A DNA stretch of 64,000 nt from Stappia sp. MMSF_3263 (GCF_030733745.1 NZ_JASHIK010000001.1:186001-250000), one strand, 5' to 3'. Positions 23,591-33,272 are shown, numbered from the stretch's first letter. Made by a program: numbers and translations. Notes: generated by a model from the letters alone, not told the origin.

Positions 23591-26305
23591 TCAATCGGCA
23601 GGCCGTCCGGCCGGGGACACCGGCAGCGTCACCTCGGCGATGGCATCGTCGTCAGGCGAGGAGCGGACGGAAAAACCGAGCGCCGTGCACATGGCGAGCA
23701 TGGTGGTGTTCTCCTTCAGCACCTCGCCCTTGATCGTCTCGATGCCGTCGGCAGCGGCATAGTCGATGATCATCTGCATCAAGGCCCAACCGAGCCCCTG
23801 TCCCTTCAGCGAGGACTGAACCAGGATCGCGTATTCGCCGGTGCGATGATCGGGGTCGGCATGCAGTCGCACCACGCCGAGAATGTCGCCGGTCTCCGGG
23901 TCGGACGCGGCGAAGGCCATGGCGCGCGAATAGTCGAGTTGCACGAGACGCGCCATGAAGGCGTGGTTGAATTCCTTGACCGGCGCGAAGAAGCGCAGGC
24001 GCAGGTCCTCCGGGGACACTTTCTCGAAGAAACGACGATAACGCTCCTCGTCCTCCGGCCGGACCGGGTGAATGTCGACGCGCGTGCCGTCCTTCAGCGC
24101 CAGGTCCCGTTCCCACTCCTTGGGATAGGGAGCGATCGCCAGCCGTGACGTCGGGCTGCGGCCGGGATGCACGCGCGCCTCGCAGATGGCGATGCGGGCA
24201 TCGAGCACCGTCACACCACTTCTGTCGGCAATCAGCGGGTTGAGGTCGAGCTCGCGGATTTCGGGAATGTCGACAGCGATCTGGGCCACCTTGACCAGCG
24301 TCAGGGCGATGGCGTGCATGTCCGCCGCCGGGCGGTTCCGGAAACCTTCGAGCAGGTGGCTGACGCGGGTCCCGCGCACTATTGCCTCTGCAAGGTTGAG
24401 ATCGAGGGGCGGCAGTCCGATTGCGATGTCTCCCATCACCTCGACGCCGGTGCCGCCATGGCCGAAGAGCAGGACCGGGCCGAACGTCGGGTCGTCGGCG
24501 AGGCCGATGAACAGCTCGCTCGAATGGGCGTGGTGCAGCATCGGCTGCAGCGTGATGCCGGTGATCTCGGCGCCGGGATGGGTTTCGGCGATGCGGGCGA
24601 GCAAGTCCCTTGCAGCGTTCTCCACCGCCTCCGGCGTGTCGAGGTCGAGCAGGACGCCGCCAACGTCCGACTTGAAGGGCAGTTGCGGGGATACGAGCTT
24701 TGCCGCGACCCTGTCGCCGGCTCGTATCAGGTCCGCGGCAATGGACGCCGCCTCTTGCGGATTTCGCGCCAGTCGGGTCTCCACCTGCGAGATGCCGTAG
24801 GCTGCCAGCATCCTGTGGATTTCCGGCGGGGTAAGCCATTGCTGCCCGCGCGAAAGAGCCATGCGCACCACGTCGCGGGCCGTTTCCGGGTCGGGCTGGA
24901 AGTCAGCCGGCAGGCTGGGCGGTGCGGCCATCAGCATGTCGCGACCATCGGCATAGCGCACCAGATGCATGAAGGCGCGCACCGCCTCCGACGCGCTGCC
25001 ATGGCAGGGGATGCGCGCCTGGTCGAGCGATTTGCGCGGCAGCGGTGCGCCGGCTGTCAGGGCCACCAGCAGCGGTTTTCGTCGCCCATACGCCGATCCT
25101 CCGGTGGAGCCGACCTGCGCCAGCGCGTTGGCGGTGTCTTCCAGCGATGTGAAGGCGGACGGGGCGACGACCGCGAGCACCGCATCGACATTGCGGTCCG
25201 CCAGCAATGCGCCGGCGGCTTGCGCATACGCCTCCGCGCCGGCGGTCTCGCACAGGCACAGGGGGTTCGATGTGGGATGTCCGGGGCGCTGGCTGGCCGC
25301 GAGTGCGCCAGCCGTGTCGGGGTGAGGTTCGGCCAGGACCCCGCCCTGCCGCTGCAGCTGGTCGGCGGCCAGCGTCGCAAGGCTGCCTCCCGTTGCGACG
25401 ATGGCTAGCCGTCGTCCGCTGACCGGCTTCACCCGGCTGATCGTCTCCACCGCCTCGAACATCTCGTCGATATCCTCGACCCGAAGAACGCCGGCGCGTG
25501 CAAGGGCAGCGTCGTAGACCGCATCGGCCACCGCGATCCGCCCTGCATGGGTGACGCGTTCGCCGCTTACTTCCCGGCTGGCGCCGGACCGCAGCACCAC
25601 CACCGGTTTGGAACGGGCGGCGGCGCGCGCCGCCGACAGGAACTTGCGCGGATTGGCGATGGTCTCCAGATGAACCAGGATGGCGCGCGTGCGATAGTCG
25701 AGCGCGAACCAGTCGAGCAGGTCCGAGACGTCGATATCGGCGCGCTGCCCGAGCGATGCGACGCCTGAAAAGCCCACTCCGTTCGCCGCCGCCCAGGAAA
25801 GGGTGGCGTTTGCCACCGTGCCGGAGCGGGCGATGAAGGCCAGGTCGCCTGGGCGCGCGTCGCAGGCACCAAGATGTGCGGAGAGCTTTGCGACAGGAGA
25901 GGCGAGGCCAAGGCTGCCAGGTCCCAGGAGACGCATCGTCGCCGGCCGTCCGGCCTGCAGCGCCGCCGTGATATCGGCATCGCGCCATCGGTCGTAATGC
26001 GGCGAAAGGGCGACGGCCGCGCGCGTTCCCGATGCCGCGAGCGCCTTGACGGTGGCTGCGGCCTCGTTCGGCGCGCCGAGCAGGATGGCAAGCTCCGCCC
26101 CTTCCTGCATGTCCGCAATGCGCCGTTTCGGGCGAAAGCCTTCCGGCAGGTCCTTGCCGCATCCAACCACGGTCTTCGTGCCGGAAAAACCGCCCTCGGC
26201 GATCCGTCGCAGCAACAGTTCCAATGCCCCCGCGCCAAGGCGATTGGGGCCGGCAACGACGATTGACCGCGGCCGAAACAGGGCGTCGAGATTGCGGATC
26301 GTCAT
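23591..26305 (-). CDS. ADP-forming acyl-CoA synthetase-like/GNAT fusion (Pat-type protein acetyltransferase)
   Basis: A 904-residue fusion: CoA-binding domain (about 1-130), ligase-CoA domain, ATP-grasp-like domain (about 490-700) and a C-terminal GNAT acetyltransferase (about 740-890, with GQGLGWALM as the acetyl-CoA loop). This is the layout of PatZ/Pat enzymes, which acetylate lysines of acetyl-CoA synthetase and other metabolic enzymes. THAGRIAVADAVYDAA near residue 260 falls where ADP-forming synthetases carry the catalytic histidine. Whether this protein is also a working acid-CoA ligase is open. It follows a universal stress protein gene on the same strand after a terminator. Confidence 0.85.
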   Translation of the reverse strand: MTIRNLDALFRPRSIVVAGPNRLGAGALELLLRRIAEGGFSGTKTVVGCGKDLPEGFRPKRRIADMQEGAELAILLGAPNEAAATVKALAASGTRAAVALSPHYDRWRDADITAALQAGRPATMRLLGPGSLGLASPVAKLSAHLGACDARPGDLAFIARSGTVANATLSWAAANGVGFSGVASLGQRADIDVSDLLDWFALDYRTRAILVHLETIANPRKFLSAARAAARSKPVVVLRSGASREVSGERVTHAGRIAVADAVYDAALARAGVLRVEDIDEMFEAVETISRVKPVSGRRLAIVATGGSLATLAADQLQRQGGVLAEPHPDTAGALAASQRPGHPTSNPLCLCETAGAEAYAQAAGALLADRNVDAVLAVVAPSAFTSLEDTANALAQVGSTGGSAYGRRKPLLVALTAGAPLPRKSLDQARIPCHGSASEAVRAFMHLVRYADGRDMLMAAPPSLPADFQPDPETARDVVRMALSRGQQWLTPPEIHRMLAAYGISQVETRLARNPQEAASIAADLIRAGDRVAAKLVSPQLPFKSDVGGVLLDLDTPEAVENAARDLLARIAETHPGAEITGITLQPMLHHAHSSELFIGLADDPTFGPVLLFGHGGTGVEVMGDIAIGLPPLDLNLAEAIVRGTRVSHLLEGFRNRPAADMHAIALTLVKVAQIAVDIPEIRELDLNPLIADRSGVTVLDARIAICEARVHPGRSPTSRLAIAPYPKEWERDLALKDGTRVDIHPVRPEDEERYRRFFEKVSPEDLRLRFFAPVKEFNHAFMARLVQLDYSRAMAFAASDPETGDILGVVRLHADPDHRTGEYAILVQSSLKGQGLGWALMQMIIDYAAADGIETIKGEVLKENTTMLAMCTALGFSVRSSPDDDAIAEVTLPVSPAGRPAD

Positions 26306-26417
26306 GGGCCCGTCTCCTGCAAGGCGCGCGATGCGTGCCAGGGACGTCGAAATCCCCGCGCCGTGCCGGGGGTGGTTCTCCTGACCCTAATGCGGCGGCC
26401 GGAGGGAGCAACTGAAA

Positions 26418-26447
26418 GGCGCCGCCATCCCCCCGAATGGCGGCGCC
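26418..26447 (-). terminator. Hairpin after the universal stress protein gene
   Basis: An 11-bp stem GGCGCCGCCAT/ATGGCGGCGCC with an 8-nt loop; on the minus strand it is followed by TTTCAG, a weak tail. Confidence 0.6.
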
Positions 26448-26508
26448 CTCCCGCCACGCCGGCCGCCGGAAGCGGCCTTGCGTGAGGGGAAACGCGGTCT
26501 TGTCCGGT

Positions 26509-27336
26509 TCAGTGTGCCATCAGCACGGGAACGGTCATCGAGGCGAGAATGTCGCGGGTCGCTCCGCCGAACAGGAACTCGCGCATGCGCGAATGGCCGT
26601 AGCCACCCATCGCGATCATGTCGACGGCATGGTCCGAGACATAGTTCAGGATCGCGTCGGCGACGCCTGAATGCGGGCGCGGGACCACGTCGATCGTGAC
26701 CGACAGGCCGTGCCGGGCCAGATATGTGGCGATGTCGGCGCCCGGTTCCCCCTCGTGGCGACGTCCGGTCTCGACGATCATCACGGTGACCTTCTTCGCC
26801 ATCTGCAGCATCGGCATCGCGGCATGCACGGCCCGGCTTGCCGTCGGGCTGCCGTCCCAGGCGACCATCACATTGTTCATCGGCAGGCCGCCGCCGATAT
26901 AGGGCACCACCAGAACCGGTACTCCCGCTTCGAACAGCACCGTCTCGATGAGCATCTCGCGCATGGGTTCCGGTTCGTCCGGATTGTCCTGGCCGACGAC
27001 GACAAGATCGGTCAGCCGGCAATGGGCCAGCACCGCTTCCGCCGAGCCGCCGGTAATCACCTCGGCAGTGCGTGTCTCGGAGGGGACGCCGGCCTTGCGC
27101 GCCAGTTCGGAGAAGGCCTCGCCGGCCGTATGCGCGGCCCGCAAGGCCTGGTCGCGGGCGATGGCGACATAATCCGCCGGCATCGGGCCGGCGATGAAGC
27201 CGGGGACGACCGGCTCGAAGGCGACGGTCAGGCCCGTCGCATGTGCCCCGGTGCGGCTGGCCAGTTGCAGGGCCACCTGTGCCGCCTGCTGCTTGCCGGC
27301 GAGATCGACCAGCGTGAGGATGTCCTTGATCGCCAT
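26509..27336 (-). CDS. Universal stress protein (tandem UspA domains)
   Basis: A 275-residue double UspA protein. The first half has a degenerate nucleotide site; the second keeps the ATP-binding pattern GGYGHSRMREFLFGG near the C-terminus. Such proteins bind ATP and respond to starvation or redox stress, but the precise role is unknown. A GGAGGG ribosome site precedes the ATG. It is upstream of the Pat-like acetyltransferase on the same strand; USP and Pat functions are linked in some bacteria, where a cyclic-nucleotide domain controls Pat, but no such domain is seen here. Confidence 0.88.
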   Translation of the reverse strand: MAIKDILTLVDLAGKQQAAQVALQLASRTGAHATGLTVAFEPVVPGFIAGPMPADYVAIARDQALRAAHTAGEAFSELARKAGVPSETRTAEVITGGSAEAVLAHCRLTDLVVVGQDNPDEPEPMREMLIETVLFEAGVPVLVVPYIGGGLPMNNVMVAWDGSPTASRAVHAAMPMLQMAKKVTVMIVETGRRHEGEPGADIATYLARHGLSVTIDVVPRPHSGVADAILNYVSDHAVDMIAMGGYGHSRMREFLFGGATRDILASMTVPVLMAH

Positions 27337-27460
27337 GAGATACGTCCCTCCTTGAACGGAGGCTTCGGCGCGATGCCGCAGCCTCCATGAAAGTTGCCTA
27401 TATCTAGGACGAAGACGAAGGCCGATCTTTGACCGGGATCAATCCGAAAGCAATCGCCTG

Positions 27461-28615
27461 CTAGACGGACTTGAGCGCTTCGCGGGCGATCACCAGGCGC
27501 TGGATCTCCGAGGTACCTTCGTAGATCGTCGTGATCCGCGCGTCGCGGGCCAGGCGTTCCAGCGGATAGTCCTGGATGTAGCCGGCGCCGCCATGCAGCT
27601 GCAGCGCGGTGTAGGTCGCCTTCTGCGCCGCCTCCGAGGCGAACAGCTTGGCCATCGACGCTTCCCGGGCGAAGGGCTTGCCGGCATCCTTGAGTGCGGC
27701 CGCCTGCAGGATCAGGAGCTTTGCCGCCTCGAGTTCCGTCTCGCGGTCGGCGATCATCCATTGCACGCCCTGCATCTCGGCGATCGTCTTGTCGAACTGT
27801 CGGCGTTCCTTCACATAGGCCTTGGCCCGCTCCATCGCGGCGCGGGCGATGCCAAGCGACAGCGAGGCGATGCCGATCCGCCCGCCGGCAAGTTCGCCGA
27901 CGGCGATCCTGAACCCGTCGTTCGGGCGCCCCAGGATGGCGCTTTCCGGCACGCGGCAATCCTGGAACAGCACTTCGTTGGTCGCCGAGCCCGTCTGGCC
28001 CATCTTCTTCTCGGCCTTGCCGATGACGAGACCGGGCGTGCCCGCCTCGACCAGGAAACAGGTGATGCCCTTGCCTTTCGGCGCGCTCTTGTCCGTGACG
28101 GCCCAGACGACGAAGACGCCGGCATACTCTGCCGAGGTGATGTAGAGCTTGGCGCCGTTGAGGACGTAGTCGTCCCCCTCGCGCACGGCCTGCGTGCGCA
28201 TCGAGGACGGGTCCGAACCGGCGCCGGCCTCCGTGAGGCAAAAGGCGCCGGCGGAATAGGTGCCGTCCGTCAGCTTCGGCAGGTAGGTGGCCCGCTGCTC
28301 ATCGGTTCCCACGGCCTGGATGACTTCCGCGACCATGTTGGAGACCGACACAGTCACCCCGGTCGAGGCGCAGGCACGTCCGAGCTCCTCCACGGCAAGC
28401 GCGAAGGCGACCGTGCCGGCGCCCGTTCCGCCGTGGTCCGGCGACACGTTGAGGCCCATGAAGCCGTTTTCCGCAAGCAGCTTCAGGTTGGCGAGAAAGG
28501 CTTCCCGGCCCTCACCCTTGTCCAGTTCGTCGGCCAGTGGCGCGATCCTGTCCTCGGCGAGCTTTCGCGCCGTATCCTGGATGAGATACTCTTCCTCGCT
28601 CAATGAAAACTGCAT
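27461..28615 (-). CDS. Acyl-CoA dehydrogenase
   Basis: FAD-dependent alpha,beta-dehydrogenation of an acyl-CoA, passing electrons to ETF. The 384 residues have the family length and motifs: FCLTEAGAGSDPSSM (flavin side), QLHGGAGYIQDYPLERLARD and IYEGTSEIQR with the catalytic glutamate near the C-terminus. ATG 28615 has AAAGGA before it; the track-length ORF would add 13 residues of unlikely sequence. It stands alone and divergent from dctB. Short- or branched-chain substrates are likely but not determinable. Confidence 0.9.
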   Translation of the reverse strand: MQFSLSEEEYLIQDTARKLAEDRIAPLADELDKGEGREAFLANLKLLAENGFMGLNVSPDHGGTGAGTVAFALAVEELGRACASTGVTVSVSNMVAEVIQAVGTDEQRATYLPKLTDGTYSAGAFCLTEAGAGSDPSSMRTQAVREGDDYVLNGAKLYITSAEYAGVFVVWAVTDKSAPKGKGITCFLVEAGTPGLVIGKAEKKMGQTGSATNEVLFQDCRVPESAILGRPNDGFRIAVGELAGGRIGIASLSLGIARAAMERAKAYVKERRQFDKTIAEMQGVQWMIADRETELEAAKLLILQAAALKDAGKPFAREASMAKLFASEAAQKATYTALQLHGGAGYIQDYPLERLARDARITTIYEGTSEIQRLVIAREALKSV

Positions 28616-28671
28616 CTGCGTCCTTTCAGGGCAATGGTGGCAACCGGGGGCCACGGCCGCTACGATTGATC

Positions 28672-30537
28672 ATGACAACAGCAAATTCATACGGGCAGGC
28701 TCCGGCCGTGTCCACGCCCGAGGGGACGGTGGTGGATGCAACCGGTGCGAGCGCCGCCCGGCCGGATGCGTCATGGCCGGTCCTGGGCCTGCGCCTGTCG
28801 CGGCGGGTCTTGCGCAGGCTGGTGCTTGTGTTGCCGCCGCTGGCGGTGCTCGCCGCCGCCGTCCTTGCCGCGGACTGGGCGGAGGAACGCTCGCGCGAAC
28901 GCAGCGACGCGGGTGCCCGCGAGCGGTTGACGCTCTACCGGGAGACAATCCTGAGGGAGCTGGAGAAATACCGCTACCTGCCCTACATCGTTGCCCGCGA
29001 TCCGCGTGCGGTCGGGGTGCTATCCGATCCGGCGCAGACGGACGCGGCCAATCGCTTCCTCAAGGACCTTGCCGCGACCACGGGGGCGGACGCCCTTTAC
29101 GTCATGGACCGGAACGGCCTGACGGTTGCCGCCAGCAATTTCGATACGGCCAATTCGTTCATGGGCCGCAACTATGCCTTCCGGCCCTATTTCCAGGCGG
29201 CGCTCGACGGCGAGGAGGGGCGTTTCTTCGCCGTCGGCGCGACGACCGGCGAGCCCGGCTTCTTCTTCGCGCGTTCCACGCCCTCCGGTGTGCGGCCGCG
29301 CGGCGTGGTGGTGGTCAAGGTCGACATGGACAGGCTCGAGCGCAACTGGCTCGAGGGAGGCGAGACGGTGATCGTCACCGACGTCCACGGCGTTGTCTTC
29401 CTCGGCACCCGCGACGACTGGCGCTATGCCTCGATCGCGCCGCTCGATGACATGGTCGTCGCCGCCATCCGCTCCGACCGCCAGTATGGCGGCGAACGGC
29501 TGCAAAGCCTTCAGGAGGGACCGGCGCATGCAACCGATCTCGAGATCGGCGGAACGGCCTATCGGCAGGCCCGGCTGAGGGTCGGCCTGCTCGACTGGTC
29601 GATCCACTACTTCACGCCTCTTGCGGAAGTGCGTGCCCCGCGCCGGACGGTGTGGGCGGCCGCCTTCGCGCTGATCCTGGTCTATGCGGTCGCGCTGCTC
29701 TTCCTGCGCAGCCGGCGGCTTGGCCGGGTGACGGCCGGTCTGCGCCAGGACGCGGCGAGCCTGCGTGATCTCAACCGGCGGCTTGTCGACGAGGTCGACG
29801 AACGCCGCCGCGTGGAGCGCGAATTGCGCGAGACCCAGGCGGATCTGGCGCGGGCAAGCCGGCTTGCGGCGGTCGGCCAGATGTCGGCGGCGGTGGCGCA
29901 TGAGCTCAACCAGCCTTTGGCCGCGCTTGGCATGTTCGTTTCCGGGGCGCGGCTCTATCATCAGCGCGGCGAGGCGGCGGAAGTGCTCGAAAACCTGGAC
30001 GAGATCGACGCCCTGCGCCTGCGCATGGCGAGCCTGACGCAGGAACTCAAGCGCTTCGCCCGGCCGGGAGAATCGCGCATCGAGACGGTCGACCTGCGGG
30101 ACTGCCTCAAGACGAGTGCCAAGCTGGTGCGCCCGCGTGTCGAGGAGACCGGCGTGGCGCTGCACCTGCACCTGACCTCCGCCGACCTTCTGGCGACCAC
30201 CGCGCCACTCAGGGTCGAGCAGGTTCTGGTCAACCTGATCCGCAATGCCATCGATGCCTGCCAGGGTGAAGCCGAGCCGCGTGTCGAGGCACGTGCCTGG
30301 AGCGAGGGAGGGAGCGCCATGATCGAGGTTGCCGACAATGGGGCCGGCATTCCCGAGGAGCTGCGCGAGCGGATCTTCGAGCCCTTCTTCACGACCAAGC
30401 CCGCGGCAGCCGGTCTCGGACTGGGGCTTGCGATTTCCGCAAGGATCGTCGAAGACCTCGGCGGCGGCCTGAGCGTGCGCGGGGGCCGGTCGGGCGGGGC
30501 CTGCTTCGTCCTGTCATTGCCGCTTGCGCGGCAATGA
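28672..30537 (+). CDS. dctB: C4-dicarboxylate sensor histidine kinase
   Basis: Membrane sensor that detects external C4-dicarboxylates and phosphorylates DctD. The 621 residues have a TM helix near residues 38-58, a periplasmic double-PAS sensor, a second TM (about 315-337), a coiled coil (HAMP-free, DEVDERRRVERELRETQADL) and a kinase core: H-box AHELNQPLA, N-box NLIRNAIDAC, DNGAGIPE and GLGLGLA. The H-box HELNQP is typical of DctB/NtrB-type kinases. It lies 50 nt before dctD. Start is uncertain: ATG 28672 has a poor ribosome site; ATG 28603 would overlap the divergent gene. Confidence 0.9.
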   Translation: MTTANSYGQAPAVSTPEGTVVDATGASAARPDASWPVLGLRLSRRVLRRLVLVLPPLAVLAAAVLAADWAEERSRERSDAGARERLTLYRETILRELEKYRYLPYIVARDPRAVGVLSDPAQTDAANRFLKDLAATTGADALYVMDRNGLTVAASNFDTANSFMGRNYAFRPYFQAALDGEEGRFFAVGATTGEPGFFFARSTPSGVRPRGVVVVKVDMDRLERNWLEGGETVIVTDVHGVVFLGTRDDWRYASIAPLDDMVVAAIRSDRQYGGERLQSLQEGPAHATDLEIGGTAYRQARLRVGLLDWSIHYFTPLAEVRAPRRTVWAAAFALILVYAVALLFLRSRRLGRVTAGLRQDAASLRDLNRRLVDEVDERRRVERELRETQADLARASRLAAVGQMSAAVAHELNQPLAALGMFVSGARLYHQRGEAAEVLENLDEIDALRLRMASLTQELKRFARPGESRIETVDLRDCLKTSAKLVRPRVEETGVALHLHLTSADLLATTAPLRVEQVLVNLIRNAIDACQGEAEPRVEARAWSEGGSAMIEVADNGAGIPEELRERIFEPFFTTKPAAAGLGLGLAISARIVEDLGGGLSVRGGRSGGACFVLSLPLARQ

Positions 30538-30587
30538 GCGTCGGGGATTGAAACAGGCGGCCGATCCGCGTCACGGGGCTGGGATCA

Positions 30588-32012
30588 ATGAGCAGGGACA
30601 CTGACACGACATCGGGGGCAGCATCGGTCGCGGCCGACCGGACGCCGGTGCTGGTCGTCGACGACGATCCGTCGATGCGCGCCGGCCTGCGCCAGTGGAT
30701 GCGGCTCGCCGGGTTCGAACCGGTCGAGGCTGTCGATGCGGAAGCCGCGCTCGGGCGGATCGATGCCGCCTTTCCCGGATGCATCGTGTCCGACGTGCTG
30801 CTGCCCGGTGCCAGCGGCGTCGATCTCCTGCGCCGGGTGAAGGAGATCGACAGCGAGTTGCCGGTGGTGCTGATGACCGGCCATGGCGACGTACCGATGG
30901 CGGTCGAGGCCATGCGCCAGGGAGCTGCCGACTTCATCGAGAAGCCGTTTGATCCCGACCTTCTGGCTGCCGTTGTCCGCCGGGCGGTCGAGCGCCGCCG
31001 CCTGGTGCTGGAAAACCGCGCCCTGACCCGCCGACTCCAGGATCTGAACGGCCTTGCGGCACGGTTGATCGGGGAATCCGCACAGATGCGCGCGCTGCGC
31101 GAGCAGATCTCCCATTTCGCGGCGACCGATGCCTCGGTGATGATCGTCGGTGAAACGGGAACCGGCAAGGAAGTCGTGGCGCGCGCGCTGCACGACCTGT
31201 CGGCCCGCGCCGGCGGCCCCTTCGTCGCCCTGAACTGCGCCGCATTGCCGGAGACCATGGTCGAGGCGGAGCTTTTCGGCCACGAGGCCGGCGCCTTCAC
31301 GGGCGCGGGCCAGGCACGTGCCGGCCGCATCGAGCAGGCCGAGGCGGGCGTGCTCTTTCTCGACGAGATATCGGCGATGCCGCTGGCGTTGCAGCCCAAG
31401 CTGCTGCGCGTCCTGCAGGAACGGGAGGTCGACAGGATCGGCGGGCGTGGCACGACACGCGTCGATATCCGGGTTGTCAGCGCCGCCAACATGGACCCCC
31501 ATCGAGCGGTCTCGCAGAACCTGCTGCGGCAGGACCTGCTCTACCGGCTCAACGCCGTCGAGATCCGTATTCCGCCCCTGCGCGAACGCGGCGGCGACGC
31601 GCGCCTCCTGTTCGACAGTTTCGTCAATCGCTTTGCCTCCGACTACGGGATCGAGCCGGCGCCGCTTGCGGCGGACGATGCCGCCTTCCTGCTGGCCCAT
31701 GACTGGCCGGGCAATGTGCGCGAGTTGCGCAACGCGGCGGAACGCTACGTCCTCAACACGCCGATGGGCGCTCCCGCCTTGCGGACATTGGCGGGCGGTG
31801 CGCGGGACATGGAGGACATGCGCCGGCATGGGCGCCTGCGCGACCTGATGGAGGGCTATGAGCGGCGGGTCATCGCGGATGCGTTGCGCCGCCACGGCGG
31901 CAGCGTCGCCGCGGTTCTGGCCGAGCTGGACCTGCCGCGGCGCACGCTCAACGAGAAGATGACGCGCCTTGGCCTCACCCGCGGCGACGTCGACCCTTCA
32001 ATGGATGCGTGA
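30588..32012 (+). CDS. dctD: C4-dicarboxylate response regulator, sigma-54 activator
   Basis: Enhancer-binding AAA+ activator of sigma-54 transcription, 474 residues. Receiver domain (about 20-135) with phosphoacceptor Asp in SDVLLPG and the DDDP acidic pocket; AAA+ domain with Walker A GETGTGKE, the sigma-54 contact loop GAFTGA and Walker B LFLDEI; C-terminal Fis-type helix-turn-helix GGSVAAVLAELDLPRRTLNE. It is cognate to the adjacent DctB. Its targets are almost certainly the two palindromes and the -24/-12 promoter directly downstream, before dctP. Confidence 0.93.
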   Translation: MSRDTDTTSGAASVAADRTPVLVVDDDPSMRAGLRQWMRLAGFEPVEAVDAEAALGRIDAAFPGCIVSDVLLPGASGVDLLRRVKEIDSELPVVLMTGHGDVPMAVEAMRQGAADFIEKPFDPDLLAAVVRRAVERRRLVLENRALTRRLQDLNGLAARLIGESAQMRALREQISHFAATDASVMIVGETGTGKEVVARALHDLSARAGGPFVALNCAALPETMVEAELFGHEAGAFTGAGQARAGRIEQAEAGVLFLDEISAMPLALQPKLLRVLQEREVDRIGGRGTTRVDIRVVSAANMDPHRAVSQNLLRQDLLYRLNAVEIRIPPLRERGGDARLLFDSFVNRFASDYGIEPAPLAADDAAFLLAHDWPGNVRELRNAAERYVLNTPMGAPALRTLAGGARDMEDMRRHGRLRDLMEGYERRVIADALRRHGGSVAAVLAELDLPRRTLNEKMTRLGLTRGDVDPSMDA

Positions 32013-32016
32013 GCGT

Positions 32017-32036
32017 ATCGGCAAGATCTTGCCGAT
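32017..32036. promoter_or_regulatory. DctD enhancer site 1 (perfect 20-bp palindrome)
   Basis: ATCGGCAAGATCTTGCCGAT is perfectly self-complementary. It starts 4 nt after the dctD stop. The second site lies 32 bp further on, centre to centre, which is three helical turns. Confidence 0.75.
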
Positions 32037-32048
32037 TGCACGGGGACT

Positions 32049-32068
32049 ATCGGCAGGATCTTGCCGGG
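32049..32068. promoter_or_regulatory. DctD enhancer site 2
   Basis: ATCGGCAGGATCTTGCCGGG repeats site 1 with three changes. Its centre is about 75-100 bp upstream of the sigma-54 promoter, a normal enhancer distance. Confidence 0.72.
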
Positions 32069-32142
32069 GGCGGACAGCGGTTCCGGTCGAGCGTTAATCT
32101 TTCGTTGAGGATTGGCGCGGGTTGCGCATGCCGGCAGCCAAC

Positions 32143-32158
32143 TGGCATGGTGATTGCT
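32143..32158 (+). promoter_or_regulatory. Sigma-54 promoter of dctPQM
   Basis: TGGCATG-GTGA-TTGCT carries the invariant GG and GC at the -24/-12 spacing. It predicts a start near 32168-32170 and a leader of about 95 nt before dctP. Confidence 0.85.
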
Positions 32159-32261
32159 GATGGAATTGCAATCGCCTGCCTGGGAGGGCTGGCGAGAATG
32201 GCAAGACAGGCCGCGACGGGGCCAACCCGCCGGGCCGGAAATTATCCTTGGGAGGACTGAT

Positions 32262-33272
32262 ATGAACATTTCCCGCAAGCTGGTCGTGCTGGGCACGGCC
32301 ACTATTCTCGGTTTTGGCTTTGCCAGCGAGACCATGGCGCTTGAGTGGAACGTCTCCGTGTGGGGCAAGCGCCGTGCCTTCACCGAGCACATTGAGAAGC
32401 TTGCCGAGCTGGTCAGCGAGAAGACCAATGGCGAGTTCACCCTCAACATTGCCTATGGCGAGGCCCTGTCCAAGTCGCGTGAGAACCTCGACGGCATCTC
32501 CATCGGCGCCTTCGAGATGGCGCAGATCTGCGCGTCCTATCACGAGGACAAGAACCCGACCCTGACCGTCATCGAGCTGCCGTTCCTCGGCGTGCCGGAC
32601 CTGCCCACGCAGATCGAGCTCGACAAGGCGATCTACTCGCATCCGGCAGTGGTAAAGGACCTGATGCGCTGGGATGCCAAGCTGCTGATGTCCTCGCCGA
32701 TGCCGCAGTACAATTTTGTCGGCAAGGGCGAGGTCCCCACCAAGGTGTCGGACTTCGAGGGCATGCGCGTGCGTGCGCTTGGCGGCATTGGCCAGGCCAT
32801 GCAGACCATCGGCGCGGTTCCCACCACGGTGACCGCATCGGAGACGTTCCAGGCGATCGACTCCGGCACGGTGCGCGCGGCATCCTTCGCGCCCCATGCC
32901 CATCTGTCGTTCAAGACGGTGGAGGCCGGCAACTGGTGGACCACCAACATGAACCCCGGCACGGTCAGCTGCCCGGTCGTCGTCAGCGCGGCCGCCTATG
33001 ACGCCCTGCCGGACAATTTCCGCGAAGCCCTCGACAGCTCCGTCGACGCCTCGCTGGATCACTACCTTGCCACCTACGACAAGGTCTACGAGAAGTGGTA
33101 CCCGACCCTGGACGAGATGAAGATCCAGAAGGTCGAGTTCACCAAGGAAGAGCTTGACGCCTTCAAGGCGAAGGCCGGCAAGCCGCTCTGGGACGCCTGG
33201 GTCCAGAAGATGAATGCCCAGGGCATTCCCGGTCAGGAGCTTCTCGACCTGGCCCTGTCCAAGCTCAACTGA
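32262..33272 (+). CDS. dctP: TRAP transporter C4-dicarboxylate-binding protein
   Basis: Periplasmic solute-binding subunit of a TRAP transporter, 336 residues, with signal peptide MNISRKLVVLGTATILGFGF ending near ETMALE. The DctP fold is shown by EWNVSVWG at the mature start, the GMRVRALGG ligand-arginine segment (about residues 166-174) and FQAIDSGTV. GGGAGG precedes the ATG. Genetic context (dctBD, sigma-54 promoter, dctQM) points to succinate, malate or fumarate. It differs from classic DctP in several segments, so a related diacid is possible. Confidence 0.85.
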   Translation: MNISRKLVVLGTATILGFGFASETMALEWNVSVWGKRRAFTEHIEKLAELVSEKTNGEFTLNIAYGEALSKSRENLDGISIGAFEMAQICASYHEDKNPTLTVIELPFLGVPDLPTQIELDKAIYSHPAVVKDLMRWDAKLLMSSPMPQYNFVGKGEVPTKVSDFEGMRVRALGGIGQAMQTIGAVPTTVTASETFQAIDSGTVRAASFAPHAHLSFKTVEAGNWWTTNMNPGTVSCPVVVSAAAYDALPDNFREALDSSVDASLDHYLATYDKVYEKWYPTLDEMKIQKVEFTKEELDAFKAKAGKPLWDAWVQKMNAQGIPGQELLDLALSKLN

